Source: Salinarimonas chemoclinalis
Lineage (GTDB): Bacteria > Pseudomonadota > Alphaproteobacteria > Rhizobiales > Beijerinckiaceae
Direction: 5' to 3'
NCBI RefSeq assembly: GCF_041514305.1
Contig: NZ_JBGMWH010000015.1
Location: forward strand, 25,486 to 89,485
Length of the DNA stretch: 64,000 nt
Shown: positions 25,363 through 34,262 of the stretch, one piece after another
Layout: every line of letters begins with the position of its first letter
How positions within the stretch are numbered: position 1 is the first letter of the stretch
Program-made: the position numbers and the translations under genes
The notes under the pieces: model-generated
Database searches by the model: none
Seen by the model: only the letters and a program-made list of their open reading frames with translations
What the model was told of the DNA's origin: nothing

Positions 25363-26172
25363 TCACGAGGCGTCGCGTTTCGCGATCCAGTCGAAATCCG
25401 GGTGGTTGGCGAAGCGCCAGGCGCGGCGGGGGCCGGCCATGACGTTGAGGTAGTACATCTCGACGCCGTAGGGCGCCGCGCAGGGGTGGTGGCCCCTCGG
25501 AACGAGCACGACGTCGCCGTCCGCCAGCGCCATGGTCTCGTCGAGCGATCCGTCCTCGGTGAAGACGCGCTGGAGGCCGAAGCCGCTCGCCGGGTTCAGG
25601 CGGTGGTAGTAGGTCTCCTCGAGGTAGGTCATTCGCGGATAGTCGTCCTCGTCGTGCCGGTGGGGCGGGTAGGACGACCAGTGCCCCTGGGGCGTGAACA
25701 CCTCGGTGACGAGGAGCCGGTCGGCGACGTCGCGCTCCTCCATGGCGATCGGGTGGATGTGGCGGGTGTTCGTGCCCCGCCCGCGGGTCACGGCCTCGAT
25801 TTCGTCCGGGCGGATCACCGTCACGGGCCGTGCGCCTTCGCCCGGCGCCGTGCACACGGCGAGCGTGAGCGGCGTCGTCGCGCGGGCCGACCAGGCTGCC
25901 CCCGCAGGGACGTAGACGGCATGGGGCCGCTCGCCGGAGAACACGTCCATCCGGCTCCCCAGCTCGCCGAGCGCCTGCCCGGCGGCCTCGATCTCCGCCT
26001 TGCCCTCGACGAGCACGAGCATGGCCTCGCGGTCGCCGGTCGCCTCGGCAGCGCCCTCGCCCGGGGCGAGGCGGTAGAGCGAGAAGCCCACATAGGTCCA
26101 GCCGGCATTCTGCGGCGTGATGGCGTGGACGCGCCCGTGCGTCCCGTCGGGCTTGCGCAGGAGGTTTCCCAT
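25363..26172 (-). CDS. iolB: 5-deoxy-glucuronate isomerase
   Basis: A 269-residue cupin enzyme that converts 5-deoxy-D-glucuronate to 2-deoxy-5-keto-D-gluconate in inositol breakdown. The metal-binding cupin region is GHWSSYPPHRHDEDD (about 163-177) and VPRGHHPCAAPYG (about 225-237). It starts at ATG 26172, which overlaps the iolE stop (TGATG); a GTG one codon upstream is also possible. It is the last gene of the inositol operon. Confidence 0.95.
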   Translation of the reverse strand: MGNLLRKPDGTHGRVHAITPQNAGWTYVGFSLYRLAPGEGAAEATGDREAMLVLVEGKAEIEAAGQALGELGSRMDVFSGERPHAVYVPAGAAWSARATTPLTLAVCTAPGEGARPVTVIRPDEIEAVTRGRGTNTRHIHPIAMEERDVADRLLVTEVFTPQGHWSSYPPHRHDEDDYPRMTYLEETYYHRLNPASGFGLQRVFTEDGSLDETMALADGDVVLVPRGHHPCAAPYGVEMYYLNVMAGPRRAWRFANHPDFDWIAKRDAS

Positions 26173-27077
26173 CACGGCGCCTCCGGGTCGAGGCCGGCCT
26201 CGCGGGCGATCCGGCGCAGGGCCTCGAGGCCCATCCTCTGGTAGACTTTCGGGTCGTGCACGGCCGGGTCCTGCTCGGCCTCGATCACGAGCCAGCCGTC
26301 ATAGCCGCGCTCCGCCGCGACGCGCAGGACGGGCAGGAAATCGACCCCGCCCTCCGGATCCCCCGGCACGGTGAAGACGCCCCGGCGCACGCCCGCGAGG
26401 AAGCTCAGGCCCTCCGCCTCGACCGCGCGCTTGATCGCCGGGCGCACGTTCTTCGCGTGGATGTGGCGCACCCGGTCCATGTGCCTGTGCGCCAGTGCGG
26501 CGGGGTCGGCCCCGGCGAAGAAGGCGTGGCCGGTGTCCAGCAGCAGCTTCGTCGCGGGCCCGGTCTCGCGCATGAGCCGGTCGATCTCGGCCTCGCTCTG
26601 CACCACGGTGCCCATGTGGTGGTGGTAGACGAGGTCGATCCCGCGCTTCGCGCAATGCGCGGCGAGTGCCTCGACGCCGTCGGCGAAGGCGGGCCACTCC
26701 GCCTCCGAGAGAACAGGGCGCCGGCTCAGGGGCGCGGCGTCGTCTCCGTGGATGGCGTTGGAGGTCTCGCAGACGATGCAGATCCGCGAGCCCATGGCCG
26801 CCAGGAGGTCGAGCACCGGGTCGAGCGCCGCCTTCTCCTCCTCGACGCTGCGCGCGAGCAGGTTCAGCGAGTGCCAGCCCGAGACGTAGGCGAGGCCGTA
26901 GGGGGCCAGCGTCGTCTTCAGGGCGGCGGCGTCTTCGGGGAACTTGTGCCCTTTCTCGATGCCGCCGAAGCCGATGGCGGCGGCGTCGCCGAGGCACTGC
27001 TCGAGAGAGATGTGCGCGCCGAGCGTCCTGTCGTCGTCGTTGGACCAGGCGATGGGGTTGGTGCCGTAGCGGATCAT
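26172..27077 (-). CDS. iolE: 2-keto-myo-inositol (myo-inosose-2) dehydratase
   Basis: A 301-residue TIM-barrel enzyme of the xylose isomerase-like superfamily that dehydrates 2-keto-myo-inositol to the diketone used by IolD. N-terminus IRYGTNPIAWSNDDD is characteristic of IolE. Metal ligands are suggested by VYHHHMGT, LLLDTGHAFF and VIEAEQDP. It lies 9 bases after iolD and overlaps iolB. Confidence 0.95.
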   Translation of the reverse strand: MIRYGTNPIAWSNDDDRTLGAHISLEQCLGDAAAIGFGGIEKGHKFPEDAAALKTTLAPYGLAYVSGWHSLNLLARSVEEEKAALDPVLDLLAAMGSRICIVCETSNAIHGDDAAPLSRRPVLSEAEWPAFADGVEALAAHCAKRGIDLVYHHHMGTVVQSEAEIDRLMRETGPATKLLLDTGHAFFAGADPAALAHRHMDRVRHIHAKNVRPAIKRAVEAEGLSFLAGVRRGVFTVPGDPEGGVDFLPVLRVAAERGYDGWLVIEAEQDPAVHDPKVYQRMGLEALRRIAREAGLDPEAP

Positions 27078-27086
27078 GGGACGTCC

Positions 27087-28913
27087 TCAGGGGAGGCGGC
27101 GGGCGGTGGCCTGCTCGTAGGCGGCGCGGGCGGCGCGGACCTCCTCGCGGGTCGAGACTTCCGGCACGGCGACGTCCCACCAGGCGCCGCCGGCCTGCGT
27201 GGTGATCATCGGGTCGGTATCGATGACGATGCCGTAGGTGGATTCCGACGCCCGCGCCCGGGCGAGCGCGGCCTCCAGCTCGGCGATGCCCGCGACCTTC
27301 TCGGTGCGCGCCCCCATCGCCGCCATGTGCGCGGCGAAGTCGATGCGCGCCGGCGTCTCGTGCAGGGCGTCGTCGAGGAGGTTGTTGAAGCTCTCGCCCC
27401 CGGTGGCGCGCTGGAGGCGGTCGATGCAGCCGAAGCCGCGGTTGTCGAGCACGACGACGATCAGCTTGCGGCCGAGCATGACGGCGGTGGCGAGCTCGGA
27501 ATTCATCATCATGTACGAGCCGTCGCCCACCATGACCACGACCTCGCGCTCGGGCAGCGCCATCTTCACGCCGAGCCCACCGGCGATCTCGTAACCCATG
27601 GTCGAGTAGCCGTACTCGACATGGTATCCGTTCGGCCGCGAGGCCCGCCAGAGCTTGTGGAGCTCTCCCGGCAGCCCGCCCGCGGCGCAGACGACGACGG
27701 TGTCTTCGTTCGAGGCGCGCTGGACCGCGCCGATCACCAGCGCGTCCGAGGGCAGCGCGTTGTCGCTCGCCGGCGCGGCGGTGGCGGCGTCGACGGCGGC
27801 GTCCCACTCCGCCTTCAGGGCTGTGAAGTCCCCGTCCGCCCGCCAGCCGGCCAGCGCCGCGTCGAGATCGGCGAGGCCGGCCGTGGCGTCCGCGACGAGC
27901 GGCAGCGCGCCGTGCTTGCCGGCGTCGAAGGCCGCGACGTTGAGGCCGACGATCCGCAGATCGGGGTTTCCGAACAGAGCCCACGAGCCGGTGGTGAAGT
28001 CCTGCAGCCGCGTACCCACCGCGAGCACGACGTCGGCATCGGCGGCCACCGCGTTCGCCGCGCTCGACCCGGTGACGCCGATCGAGCCGAGGTTGAGCGG
28101 GTGGTCGTGGGGAAGCGCCGACTTGCCCGCCTGGGTCTCCGCCACGGGAAGGTCGTGCGCCTCGCAGAAGGCGGCGAGATCGGCCGCCGCCTCGGAATAG
28201 AGCACCCCGCCGCCGGCGATCACCAGCGGGCGCTTCGCTTGGGTGAGCGCCGCGACCGCGGCGGCGATCTCGTCCACGTCCGGCCGCGGGCGGCGCGGGC
28301 GCCACAGCCGCGCCGCGAAGAAGCGCTCCGGCCAGTCGAAGGCCATGGTCTGCACGTCCTGGCAGAACGCCAGCGTCACGGGCCCGCATTCCGCCGGGTC
28401 GGTCAACACGCCCATCGCCCGGGGGAGGGCGGCGAGCAGCTGCTCGGGGCGGGTGATCCGGTCGAAATAGCGCGAGACCGGGCGGAAGCAGTCGTTGGCG
28501 CTGATCGTCCCGTCCCCGAGATCCTCCACCTGCTGGAGCACCGGGTCGGGCAGGCGGCTCGCGAAGACGTCGCCGGGCAGGAAGAGGACCGGCAGCCGGT
28601 TCACGTGCGCGAGTGCGGCGGCGGTGATCATGTTCGTCGCGCCCGGGCCGATCGAGGAGGTCACCGCCATGGCGCGGCGGCGGTTCGACGCCTTGGCGTA
28701 GGCGATGGCGGCGTGCGCCATGGACTGCTCGTTGTGGCCGCGGAAGGTGGGCAGCCGGTCGCGCACGCCGTGCAGCGCCTCGCCCAGCCCCGCCACGTTG
28801 CCGTGGCCGAAGATCGCCCACACGCCGCCGAGGAACGGCACGCCCGGCGCGCTCTCCTGCGCCGCGAGCCAGCGCACCATGGCCTGGGCGGCCGTCAGCC
28901 GGATCGTGGTCAT
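27087..28913 (-). CDS. iolD: 3D-(3,5/4)-trihydroxycyclohexane-1,2-dione acylhydrolase
   Basis: A 608-residue thiamine diphosphate enzyme that opens the inositol-derived ring to 5-deoxy-glucuronate. Three ThDP-family domains are evident. The N-terminal FRGHNEQSMAHAAIAYAK (about 57-74) holds the cofactor-activating Glu. The C-terminal GDGSYMMMNSELATAV followed by LDNRGFG is the ThDP/Mg2+ binding motif. Its start overlaps the iolC stop by 4 bases (ATGA). Confidence 0.95.
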   Translation of the reverse strand: MTTIRLTAAQAMVRWLAAQESAPGVPFLGGVWAIFGHGNVAGLGEALHGVRDRLPTFRGHNEQSMAHAAIAYAKASNRRRAMAVTSSIGPGATNMITAAALAHVNRLPVLFLPGDVFASRLPDPVLQQVEDLGDGTISANDCFRPVSRYFDRITRPEQLLAALPRAMGVLTDPAECGPVTLAFCQDVQTMAFDWPERFFAARLWRPRRPRPDVDEIAAAVAALTQAKRPLVIAGGGVLYSEAAADLAAFCEAHDLPVAETQAGKSALPHDHPLNLGSIGVTGSSAANAVAADADVVLAVGTRLQDFTTGSWALFGNPDLRIVGLNVAAFDAGKHGALPLVADATAGLADLDAALAGWRADGDFTALKAEWDAAVDAATAAPASDNALPSDALVIGAVQRASNEDTVVVCAAGGLPGELHKLWRASRPNGYHVEYGYSTMGYEIAGGLGVKMALPEREVVVMVGDGSYMMMNSELATAVMLGRKLIVVVLDNRGFGCIDRLQRATGGESFNNLLDDALHETPARIDFAAHMAAMGARTEKVAGIAELEAALARARASESTYGIVIDTDPMITTQAGGAWWDVAVPEVSTREEVRAARAAYEQATARRLP

Positions 28914-30823
28914 CGCGTCCCCTTCTCGATTCCCTGCCGAGCTTCGTCCCAGATCGCACAGAGACGCGCGAAGCGCCCCGCCATGTCGGCGACCGCGGCC
29001 TCGTCGTCCATCTCCCCCGCGAGCCAGCCGCGCGCGGCCTGCGCGAAGATCGTGCGCCCCACCGCGAAGCCCTTCACTCGCTCGTGCCGCGCGGCGAGGC
29101 CGAAGCTCTCGCGCAGGCCGTCCTCGCCCTCGCCGAGGCCGAGCACGACGATGCCCCGGCACCACGGGTCGCGGTCCTCGATCACGGCGCAGGCGCGCGC
29201 CCAGGCGGCGTCCGCGCGCAGCGGCTCGAGCTTCCACCAGTCGGGCTTCACCCCGAGGTCGTAGAAGCGCGCCATGGCCCGAGCGGTGGTGTCGTCGTCG
29301 AGGGGGCCGGCCTTCGAGGCGACGATCTCCAGCAGGAATTCGAGACCGTTGGCGCGCGCCGCCTCGGCGAGGCGCAGGACGGTGTCCTCCTGCGCAGCCT
29401 TCGTCTCCGGCGCATCGTCCGGATGATAGAAGCAGAGCACCTTGACGACGTGCTCGAGCGGCCATTCGGCCAGCGCGCTGCCGTAGTCGCGGCCGATCTC
29501 GAGCACGAGCGGGCGCGAGCCGGGCGTCTCCACCGGTCGGCCGATCCACAGCCCAGAGCTGGCGGCCGCCATCAGCGCGTCGCCGCCGAGCCGCGGGTCG
29601 CACAGGATGCCGTAGCCCGGCCGCCCGTCCGCGACGCGCCGCGTCGCGTCCAGGCACAGCGCCTTGAAGCGCCCGATCCGCTCCGCCCCGGCGCCGGCCG
29701 CGGCGGCGATCTCCTCGATCTGCGCGCGATGGTCGAAGGCGAAGACACGCAGGGCCGGCCAGTCGCCACGCCGGGTCGTCGCCCAGTGGATGTGCGCGAG
29801 CTCGGCGTCGTGCCGCAGGGCCGGCGTGACGACGCCGCGGCGCAGGAAGAAGTCGAGCTCCGCCCAGGTCGGGTAGGCCGGCGCGCAGCCGTGGCGCGAC
29901 ACGGCGAAGGCGCCGCAGGCGTTGGCGTAGGCGAGCGCGCGCTCCCACGCCTCGCCGTCGAGCCAGCCCTTGAGCAGCCCCGCCATGAAGCCGTCGCCGG
30001 CGCCGAGCACGTTGTAGATCTCGATCGGGAACCCCGGCCCCGACAGGCCCTCCGCGAGATCGTCCGGGATCGCGCCCGGGAAGGCCACCGCGCCCATCGG
30101 CCCGCGCTTGAGCACCAGCGTCGCCTCCGAGACGGCGCGCACGGCGCCGAGCGCCTCGCCCATGTCGCGGCTGCCGCCGGCGATGGCGAACTCCTCCTCG
30201 GTGCCGACGATCAGGTCGAAGAGATGCAGCGTCCCCAGGAGCTTGGCCGTGACGGCTTCGGATGCGATGTAGCGCTCCTCCCCGGCGTCGTGGCCGGCGA
30301 GCCCCCACAGGACGGGGCGGTAGTCGATGTCGAGCGCCGTGCGCAGGCCCTTCGCCCGGGCGAGCCTCAAGGCCTTCAGCACGGCCGCCTCGGTGCGCGG
30401 ATGGGAGAGGTGCGTGCCCGTGGCCACGACGCAGCGCGCGTCGGCGATGAAGGCCTCGTCGACGTCGTCTTCGCACAGCGCCATGTCGGCGCAGTTCTCG
30501 CGGTAGAAGATCAGCGGGAACCGGGTCTTGTCGCGGATGCCGAGGATGACGAGCGCGGTCAGCCGCTGCGGGTCCGTGATCACGCCGCGCGTGTCGACGC
30601 CCTCGCGGGCGAGCTCCTCGCGCAGGAAGCGGCCCATGGCCTCGTCGCCGACGCGGGTGAGCACGGCCGAGCGCAGGCCGAGCCGCGCGGCGCCCACCGC
30701 CATGTTGGTGGGCGAGCCGCCGACGTACTTGCGGAAGGAGGCCATGTCCTCCAGCCGCCCGCCGACCTGCGCGCCGTAGAGATCGACCGAGGAGCGGCCG
30801 ATGGTGATCACGTCGAGCGTCAT
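28910..30823 (-). CDS. iolC: bifunctional 5-dehydro-2-deoxygluconokinase / DUF2090 aldolase-like protein
   Basis: A 637-residue fusion. The N-terminal PfkB-type kinase (about 1-325; GGSPTNMAVGAARLG near 35-49, VLGAGDGFMAGLLKGWLDG near 275-293 with the catalytic Asp of GAGD) phosphorylates 2-deoxy-5-keto-gluconate. The C-terminal DUF2090 domain (about 340-637; VFAFDHRAQ, ILCDPRLGG, PDWWKLEP) resembles class I aldolases and may replace IolJ. It follows the ABC ATPase gene by 25 bases and leads the catabolic half of the operon. Confidence 0.94.
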   Translation of the reverse strand: MTLDVITIGRSSVDLYGAQVGGRLEDMASFRKYVGGSPTNMAVGAARLGLRSAVLTRVGDEAMGRFLREELAREGVDTRGVITDPQRLTALVILGIRDKTRFPLIFYRENCADMALCEDDVDEAFIADARCVVATGTHLSHPRTEAAVLKALRLARAKGLRTALDIDYRPVLWGLAGHDAGEERYIASEAVTAKLLGTLHLFDLIVGTEEEFAIAGGSRDMGEALGAVRAVSEATLVLKRGPMGAVAFPGAIPDDLAEGLSGPGFPIEIYNVLGAGDGFMAGLLKGWLDGEAWERALAYANACGAFAVSRHGCAPAYPTWAELDFFLRRGVVTPALRHDAELAHIHWATTRRGDWPALRVFAFDHRAQIEEIAAAAGAGAERIGRFKALCLDATRRVADGRPGYGILCDPRLGGDALMAAASSGLWIGRPVETPGSRPLVLEIGRDYGSALAEWPLEHVVKVLCFYHPDDAPETKAAQEDTVLRLAEAARANGLEFLLEIVASKAGPLDDDTTARAMARFYDLGVKPDWWKLEPLRADAAWARACAVIEDRDPWCRGIVVLGLGEGEDGLRESFGLAARHERVKGFAVGRTIFAQAARGWLAGEMDDEAAVADMAGRFARLCAIWDEARQGIEKGTR

Positions 30824-30848
30824 GACGCCTGGTCTCTCATGGCCCTTC

Positions 30849-31628
30849 TCACGCCTGCGCCACCGCGTCCTCGAGCGAGGCGAGCTCCTGGCCGCCGGCC
30901 ATCAGGTCCTGCAGGCTCTCGTAGTCGATCTCGCCCTTCCGCGCCGTGCCGAGCGTCTGGCCACGGTTGAGCACGGTGAAGCGGTCGCCCACCGCGAGCG
31001 CGTGGCGGACGTTGTGGGTGATGAACACGACGCCGATGCCCTGCTTGCGCACCCGGGCGATGGTGGCGAGCACGTTCGCCGTCTGGCGCACGCCGAGCGC
31101 CGAGGTCGGCTCGTCGAGGATGAGCACCTTCGCGCCGAAATGCACCGCGCGGGCGATCGCCACCGTCTGGCGCTCGCCGCCCGACAGCGTGCCGACCGCC
31201 TGCTCGGGGCCGCGCAGGGCGATGCCCATCGCGCGCATCGCCTCCAGCGTCACCCGATTAGCGTGGGCGAAGTCGATGAACTTCAGCGGCCCGAAGCGCT
31301 TGACCGGCTCGCGGCCCATCCAGAAATTTCGCGTCACCGACATCAGCGGGATCATCGCCAGGTCCTGGTAGACCGTGGCGATCCCCGCCGCCATCGCCGC
31401 ACGCGGGCTCTCGAGCACGGTGGGCCGTCCCGCGACCAGAATCTCGCCGCGGGTGGGCTGGTGGACGCCGGACATCGTCTTGATGAAGGTCGACTTGCCG
31501 GCGCCGTTGTCGCCGAGGAGGCAGTGCACCTCGCCGGGAAAGACGGAGAAGGACACGCCGTTCAGGGCGATGACGGGCCCGAAGTGCTTCTCGATGTCGC
31601 GCAGCTCGATGAGCGGGGTCGTCGTCAT
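30849..31628 (-). CDS. sugar (probably inositol) ABC transporter ATP-binding protein
   Basis: A 259-residue single-domain ATPase of the carbohydrate uptake CUT2 type, where full RbsA-like proteins have two such domains. Walker A GDNGAGKST (about 39-47), signature LSGGERQ (about 149-155), Walker B VLILDEPTSALG and the H-loop THN are intact. It starts at a TGATG overlap with the permease gene and precedes iolC in the same operon, which supports inositol as the cargo. Confidence 0.9.
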   Translation of the reverse strand: MTTTPLIELRDIEKHFGPVIALNGVSFSVFPGEVHCLLGDNGAGKSTFIKTMSGVHQPTRGEILVAGRPTVLESPRAAMAAGIATVYQDLAMIPLMSVTRNFWMGREPVKRFGPLKFIDFAHANRVTLEAMRAMGIALRGPEQAVGTLSGGERQTVAIARAVHFGAKVLILDEPTSALGVRQTANVLATIARVRKQGIGVVFITHNVRHALAVGDRFTVLNRGQTLGTARKGEIDYESLQDLMAGGQELASLEDAVAQA

Positions 31629-32725
31629 CAGCGCTCCCCCGTGATCAGGCGGCGCGTGTACGTGTTCATGATCACCGCGAGCAGCAACAGCACGCCGAGG
31701 AACACCCGGAACAGCGAGCTCTCGACGCCGGTGAAGAACAGCCCCTGCTGCACCACGCCGAAGATCAGGGCGCCGAGCGCCGCGCCGATCACCGTGCCGA
31801 AGCCGCCGGTGAGCAGAGCCCCGCCGATGACGACGCAGATGATCGCCTCGAATTCCTTGAGCAGCCCGCGATCCGCCGCCGCCGAGCCGAACTCCATCAC
31901 CTGGCAGGTGGCGAAGACCGTGGCGCAGAAGGCGGTGAAGACGAACATCGAGATCTTCACCCGCTTCACGGGAACGCCGGTATAGCGCGCCGCCTGCGCG
32001 TCGCCGCCGGACGCGAAGATCCAGTTGCCGAAGGGCGTCTTCGTCAGGAGCACGTGGGCGAAGACGATGAGGACGACGGCCCAGACCATCATCATCGGGA
32101 TGCCGTCGACGATCGGCTCGCCCGCGCGGGTGCCGCGGGTGAAGGTGGAGATCAGGCCCGCATCCGCCAGCCATACGAAGAGGCCGCCGAGGATCTTGCC
32201 GCCGAACAGCGGGGCGAGCCAGTCGCCCTGCGCCGCATCGCGCACGCCACCGACGATGGTCTGGCGGGTCGCGGAGATCGAGAGGAAGATGGTGAGCCCG
32301 CGCAGGATGAACAGCGAGGCGAGCGTGACGATGAAGGAGGGCAGGCCGGTCTTCACGACGATCCAGCCGTTCAGCGCGCCGATGATCATCGCGAGAACGA
32401 AGGCCGTGAGGATCGCGATCCAGATCGGATAGCCCCAGGCCACGCCCACGATCGCGATCACCATGCCCGAGAAGCCGATCATCGAGCCGACCGAGAGATC
32501 GAATTCGCCGGCGATCATCAGGAGGCAGGCGCCCACCGCGATGATCGCGAACTGCGCGGCGACGATGCCCCAGTTCATCACGCCCTCGGCGGAGAACATG
32601 CCGGTGTCGCGCGCCACGAGGAAGAAGAACACGAAGACCAGGAACGTGCCGCAGATCGCCCCGAGCTCGGGCCGCAGCATGGCCTTGCGCAGGGGCGACA
32701 TGGGCTTGAGGCGCTCGTCGTGCAT
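31628..32725 (-). CDS. sugar (probably inositol) ABC transporter permease
   Basis: A 365-residue RbsC/FrcC-type permease with about 9-10 hydrophobic helices. IAGEFDLSVGSMIGFSG (about 71-87) and FVTLASLFILRG-like sequence are typical of CUT2 permeases, with the conserved GG-rich ATPase contact loop GVRVKRV-like near 270. It lies 95 bases downstream of the binding-protein gene and overlaps the ATPase gene by one base. Confidence 0.92.
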   Translation of the reverse strand: MHDERLKPMSPLRKAMLRPELGAICGTFLVFVFFFLVARDTGMFSAEGVMNWGIVAAQFAIIAVGACLLMIAGEFDLSVGSMIGFSGMVIAIVGVAWGYPIWIAILTAFVLAMIIGALNGWIVVKTGLPSFIVTLASLFILRGLTIFLSISATRQTIVGGVRDAAQGDWLAPLFGGKILGGLFVWLADAGLISTFTRGTRAGEPIVDGIPMMMVWAVVLIVFAHVLLTKTPFGNWIFASGGDAQAARYTGVPVKRVKISMFVFTAFCATVFATCQVMEFGSAAADRGLLKEFEAIICVVIGGALLTGGFGTVIGAALGALIFGVVQQGLFFTGVESSLFRVFLGVLLLLAVIMNTYTRRLITGER

Positions 32726-32820
32726 GGCGCCGCCCTCCAGGGTGCCGAGATGGGAGCCGGTGCCGGGGGGCGCGCCGCTCGCGCCCCCCCGCCGTCGCGT
32801 GCGTCGGGGATTGTCCCGGC

Positions 32821-33762
32821 TCAGCGGTACTCGCCGGCCAGCGCCTCGACCTGCTCGATGTTGGCCGCCGTGATGAAGCCCGGGCCGGAGTTGATGTGGC
32901 CCGACGGCAGCACGCCGTAGCGGCTGAGGTTCGTCAGGATGACGACGGGCAGGTAGCCCTGCAGGAAGGGCTGCTGGTCGATGGCGAAGTCGATCGTGCC
33001 GTCCTTGAGCGCCTGGGCGATCTCGCCGGACAGGTCGAACGTGCCGAAGAACATCTCGCCCGCGAGCCCGGCGTCCTGGAGCGCGGCGATGGTCGGGTGC
33101 GCCGAGGTGGGGCCGAGCGTGAGCACGGCCCCCGTCTCGGGGTTCGTGTTCAGGTACGCGGACACGCGGTTGCGGATCTCGCCGGGATCCTGGCCGGCGT
33201 CGATCATCTGGTCGCCGAGGTCGGTGCCGATCGCGTCGGCGAAGCCCTGGCAGCGCTCCACCGAGGCCGGGTTGGTGATGTAGTGGTTGACGCACAGGAA
33301 CGACGAGACGCCCTCCGCCGCCGCGCGCTCGCCGGCCGCGAAGCCCGCGTCGTACTCCGGCTGGCCGACGTGCATCAGCGCGCCGAGCGCCTCGGACTGA
33401 TCCTGCGTGCCCGAGTTGATGGTGATCACCGGGATGCCGCGATCGACGGCGTCCTGGATCGGACCCTGGAGCACGTCGAAATCGGCGATCGTGACGATGA
33501 TCCCGTCCGGGCCGGAGGCCGCGGCCTGCTCGACGATTCGGGCCATGTCGGCGAGGTCGCCGGTGGTCGGGTTGCGGTACTCGACCGTGGCGCCCATCTG
33601 CTCGCCCGCCACCGCGATGGCGTTGCGGATCGTGTTCCACCAGCTGTCCGAATCGGGCGCGTGGCTGATCAGGACGAACCGCTCGCCCTCCGCCTGGGCG
33701 GGGGCGGCGAAGGCCGCGGTCGCCGCCACTGCGAGCGCGAGCGCCGAGATGGTGTGCTTCAT
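32821..33762 (-). CDS. sugar (probably inositol) ABC transporter substrate-binding protein
   Basis: A 313-residue periplasmic protein of the Peripla_BP_4 (ribose/fructose/inositol) family. Sec signal residues 1-24 end AAPAQAEG. Two-lobed fold motifs: VLISHAPDSDSWWNTIRNAI, DGIIVTIADFDVLQ and GIPVITINSGTQDQ. It is the first gene of the leftward inositol operon, behind two IolR-type operators. Inositol is inferred from context only. Confidence 0.92.
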   Translation of the reverse strand: MKHTISALALAVAATAAFAAPAQAEGERFVLISHAPDSDSWWNTIRNAIAVAGEQMGATVEYRNPTTGDLADMARIVEQAAASGPDGIIVTIADFDVLQGPIQDAVDRGIPVITINSGTQDQSEALGALMHVGQPEYDAGFAAGERAAAEGVSSFLCVNHYITNPASVERCQGFADAIGTDLGDQMIDAGQDPGEIRNRVSAYLNTNPETGAVLTLGPTSAHPTIAALQDAGLAGEMFFGTFDLSGEIAQALKDGTIDFAIDQQPFLQGYLPVVILTNLSRYGVLPSGHINSGPGFITAANIEQVEALAGEYR

Positions 33763-33858
33763 GGTTTCCTCCCTTGGTCACGGCGATCCCGTGATCCGCC
33801 GAGCGTCGTCTGCGCGACGTCCCGAGCCGCCGTGCGGCCCCCTGTTGATCAGGGTGAA

Positions 33859-33925
33859 ATGGAGCGTACATTCCATTCCGCGGCACGGCAAGTTCATTTC
33901 GGCCGAGATGGAACAGAAATTCCGC
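33859..33925 (-). promoter_or_regulatory. inositol operon promoter with two IolR operators
   Basis: Two operators of the GGAA-N6-TTCC type: ATGGAG-N6-TTCCAT at 33859-33876 and ATGGAA-N6-TTCCGC at 33908-33925, about 49 bases apart. On the minus strand TTGCCG (33891-33886), 17 bases, TACGCT (33868-33863) forms a promoter whose -10 lies inside the first operator, so repressor binding would block it. Confidence 0.75.
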
Positions 33926-33940
33926 GCCGGATCCTCGCCC

Positions 33941-34100
33941 ATCGGGGGAAGTTGATCGGCGGCGCAGCCGACGAGACGGGGGGTGCGCCGCGAGGCGCGC
34001 TTCGGCGAAGCCGAAATCCGCCGGCGTCGCACTGCGGGACCCCGCCCCTGATCCGCTTTCGCGGATCGTCCCCGCCCCAATGGGGCGGGAGCGCGCTCCT
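33941..34100 (+). repeat. intergenic repeat, copy A
   Basis: First of two tandem copies (period about 165 bases) of a GC-rich element that reads ...GATCGGCGGCG(C/A)AGCCGACGAG..., then GCGCCGCGAGGCG, a CGAAGCCGAAATC segment and GGGACCCCGCCCCTGATCCGC. It contains hairpins at 34050-34066 (GATCCGC-N3-GCGGATC) and 34071-34089 (CCCGCCCC-N3-GGGGCGGG). It is not coding in any consistent frame. Confidence 0.75.
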
Positions 34101-34103
34101 CCC

Positions 34104-34258
34104 TCATCGAGGGAGGTGGATCGGCGGCGAAGCCGACGAGACGGAGGGGGTGCGCCGCGAGGCGCCTTCGGCGCAGCCGAAATCTCCGCGGGCGTCGCGC
34201 AACGGGACCCCGCCCCTGATCCGCTCCGCGGATCGTCCCCGCGCCGAGCGGGCGGGAC
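34104..34258 (+). repeat. intergenic repeat, copy B
   Basis: Second tandem copy, same orientation, between copy A and the iolR stop. It has small differences (GGCGGCGAAGCCGACGAG; CTCCGCGG in place of CTTTCGCGG). It ends against the 3' end of iolR and may add a terminator-like structure there. Confidence 0.75.
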
Positions 34259-34262
34259 ACGG

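Noticed and set aside
33941..34260. Apparent coding sequence in several frames with repeated peptide-like units
   Set aside because: The repeats come from a duplicated intergenic DNA element; the frame is not kept between copies.
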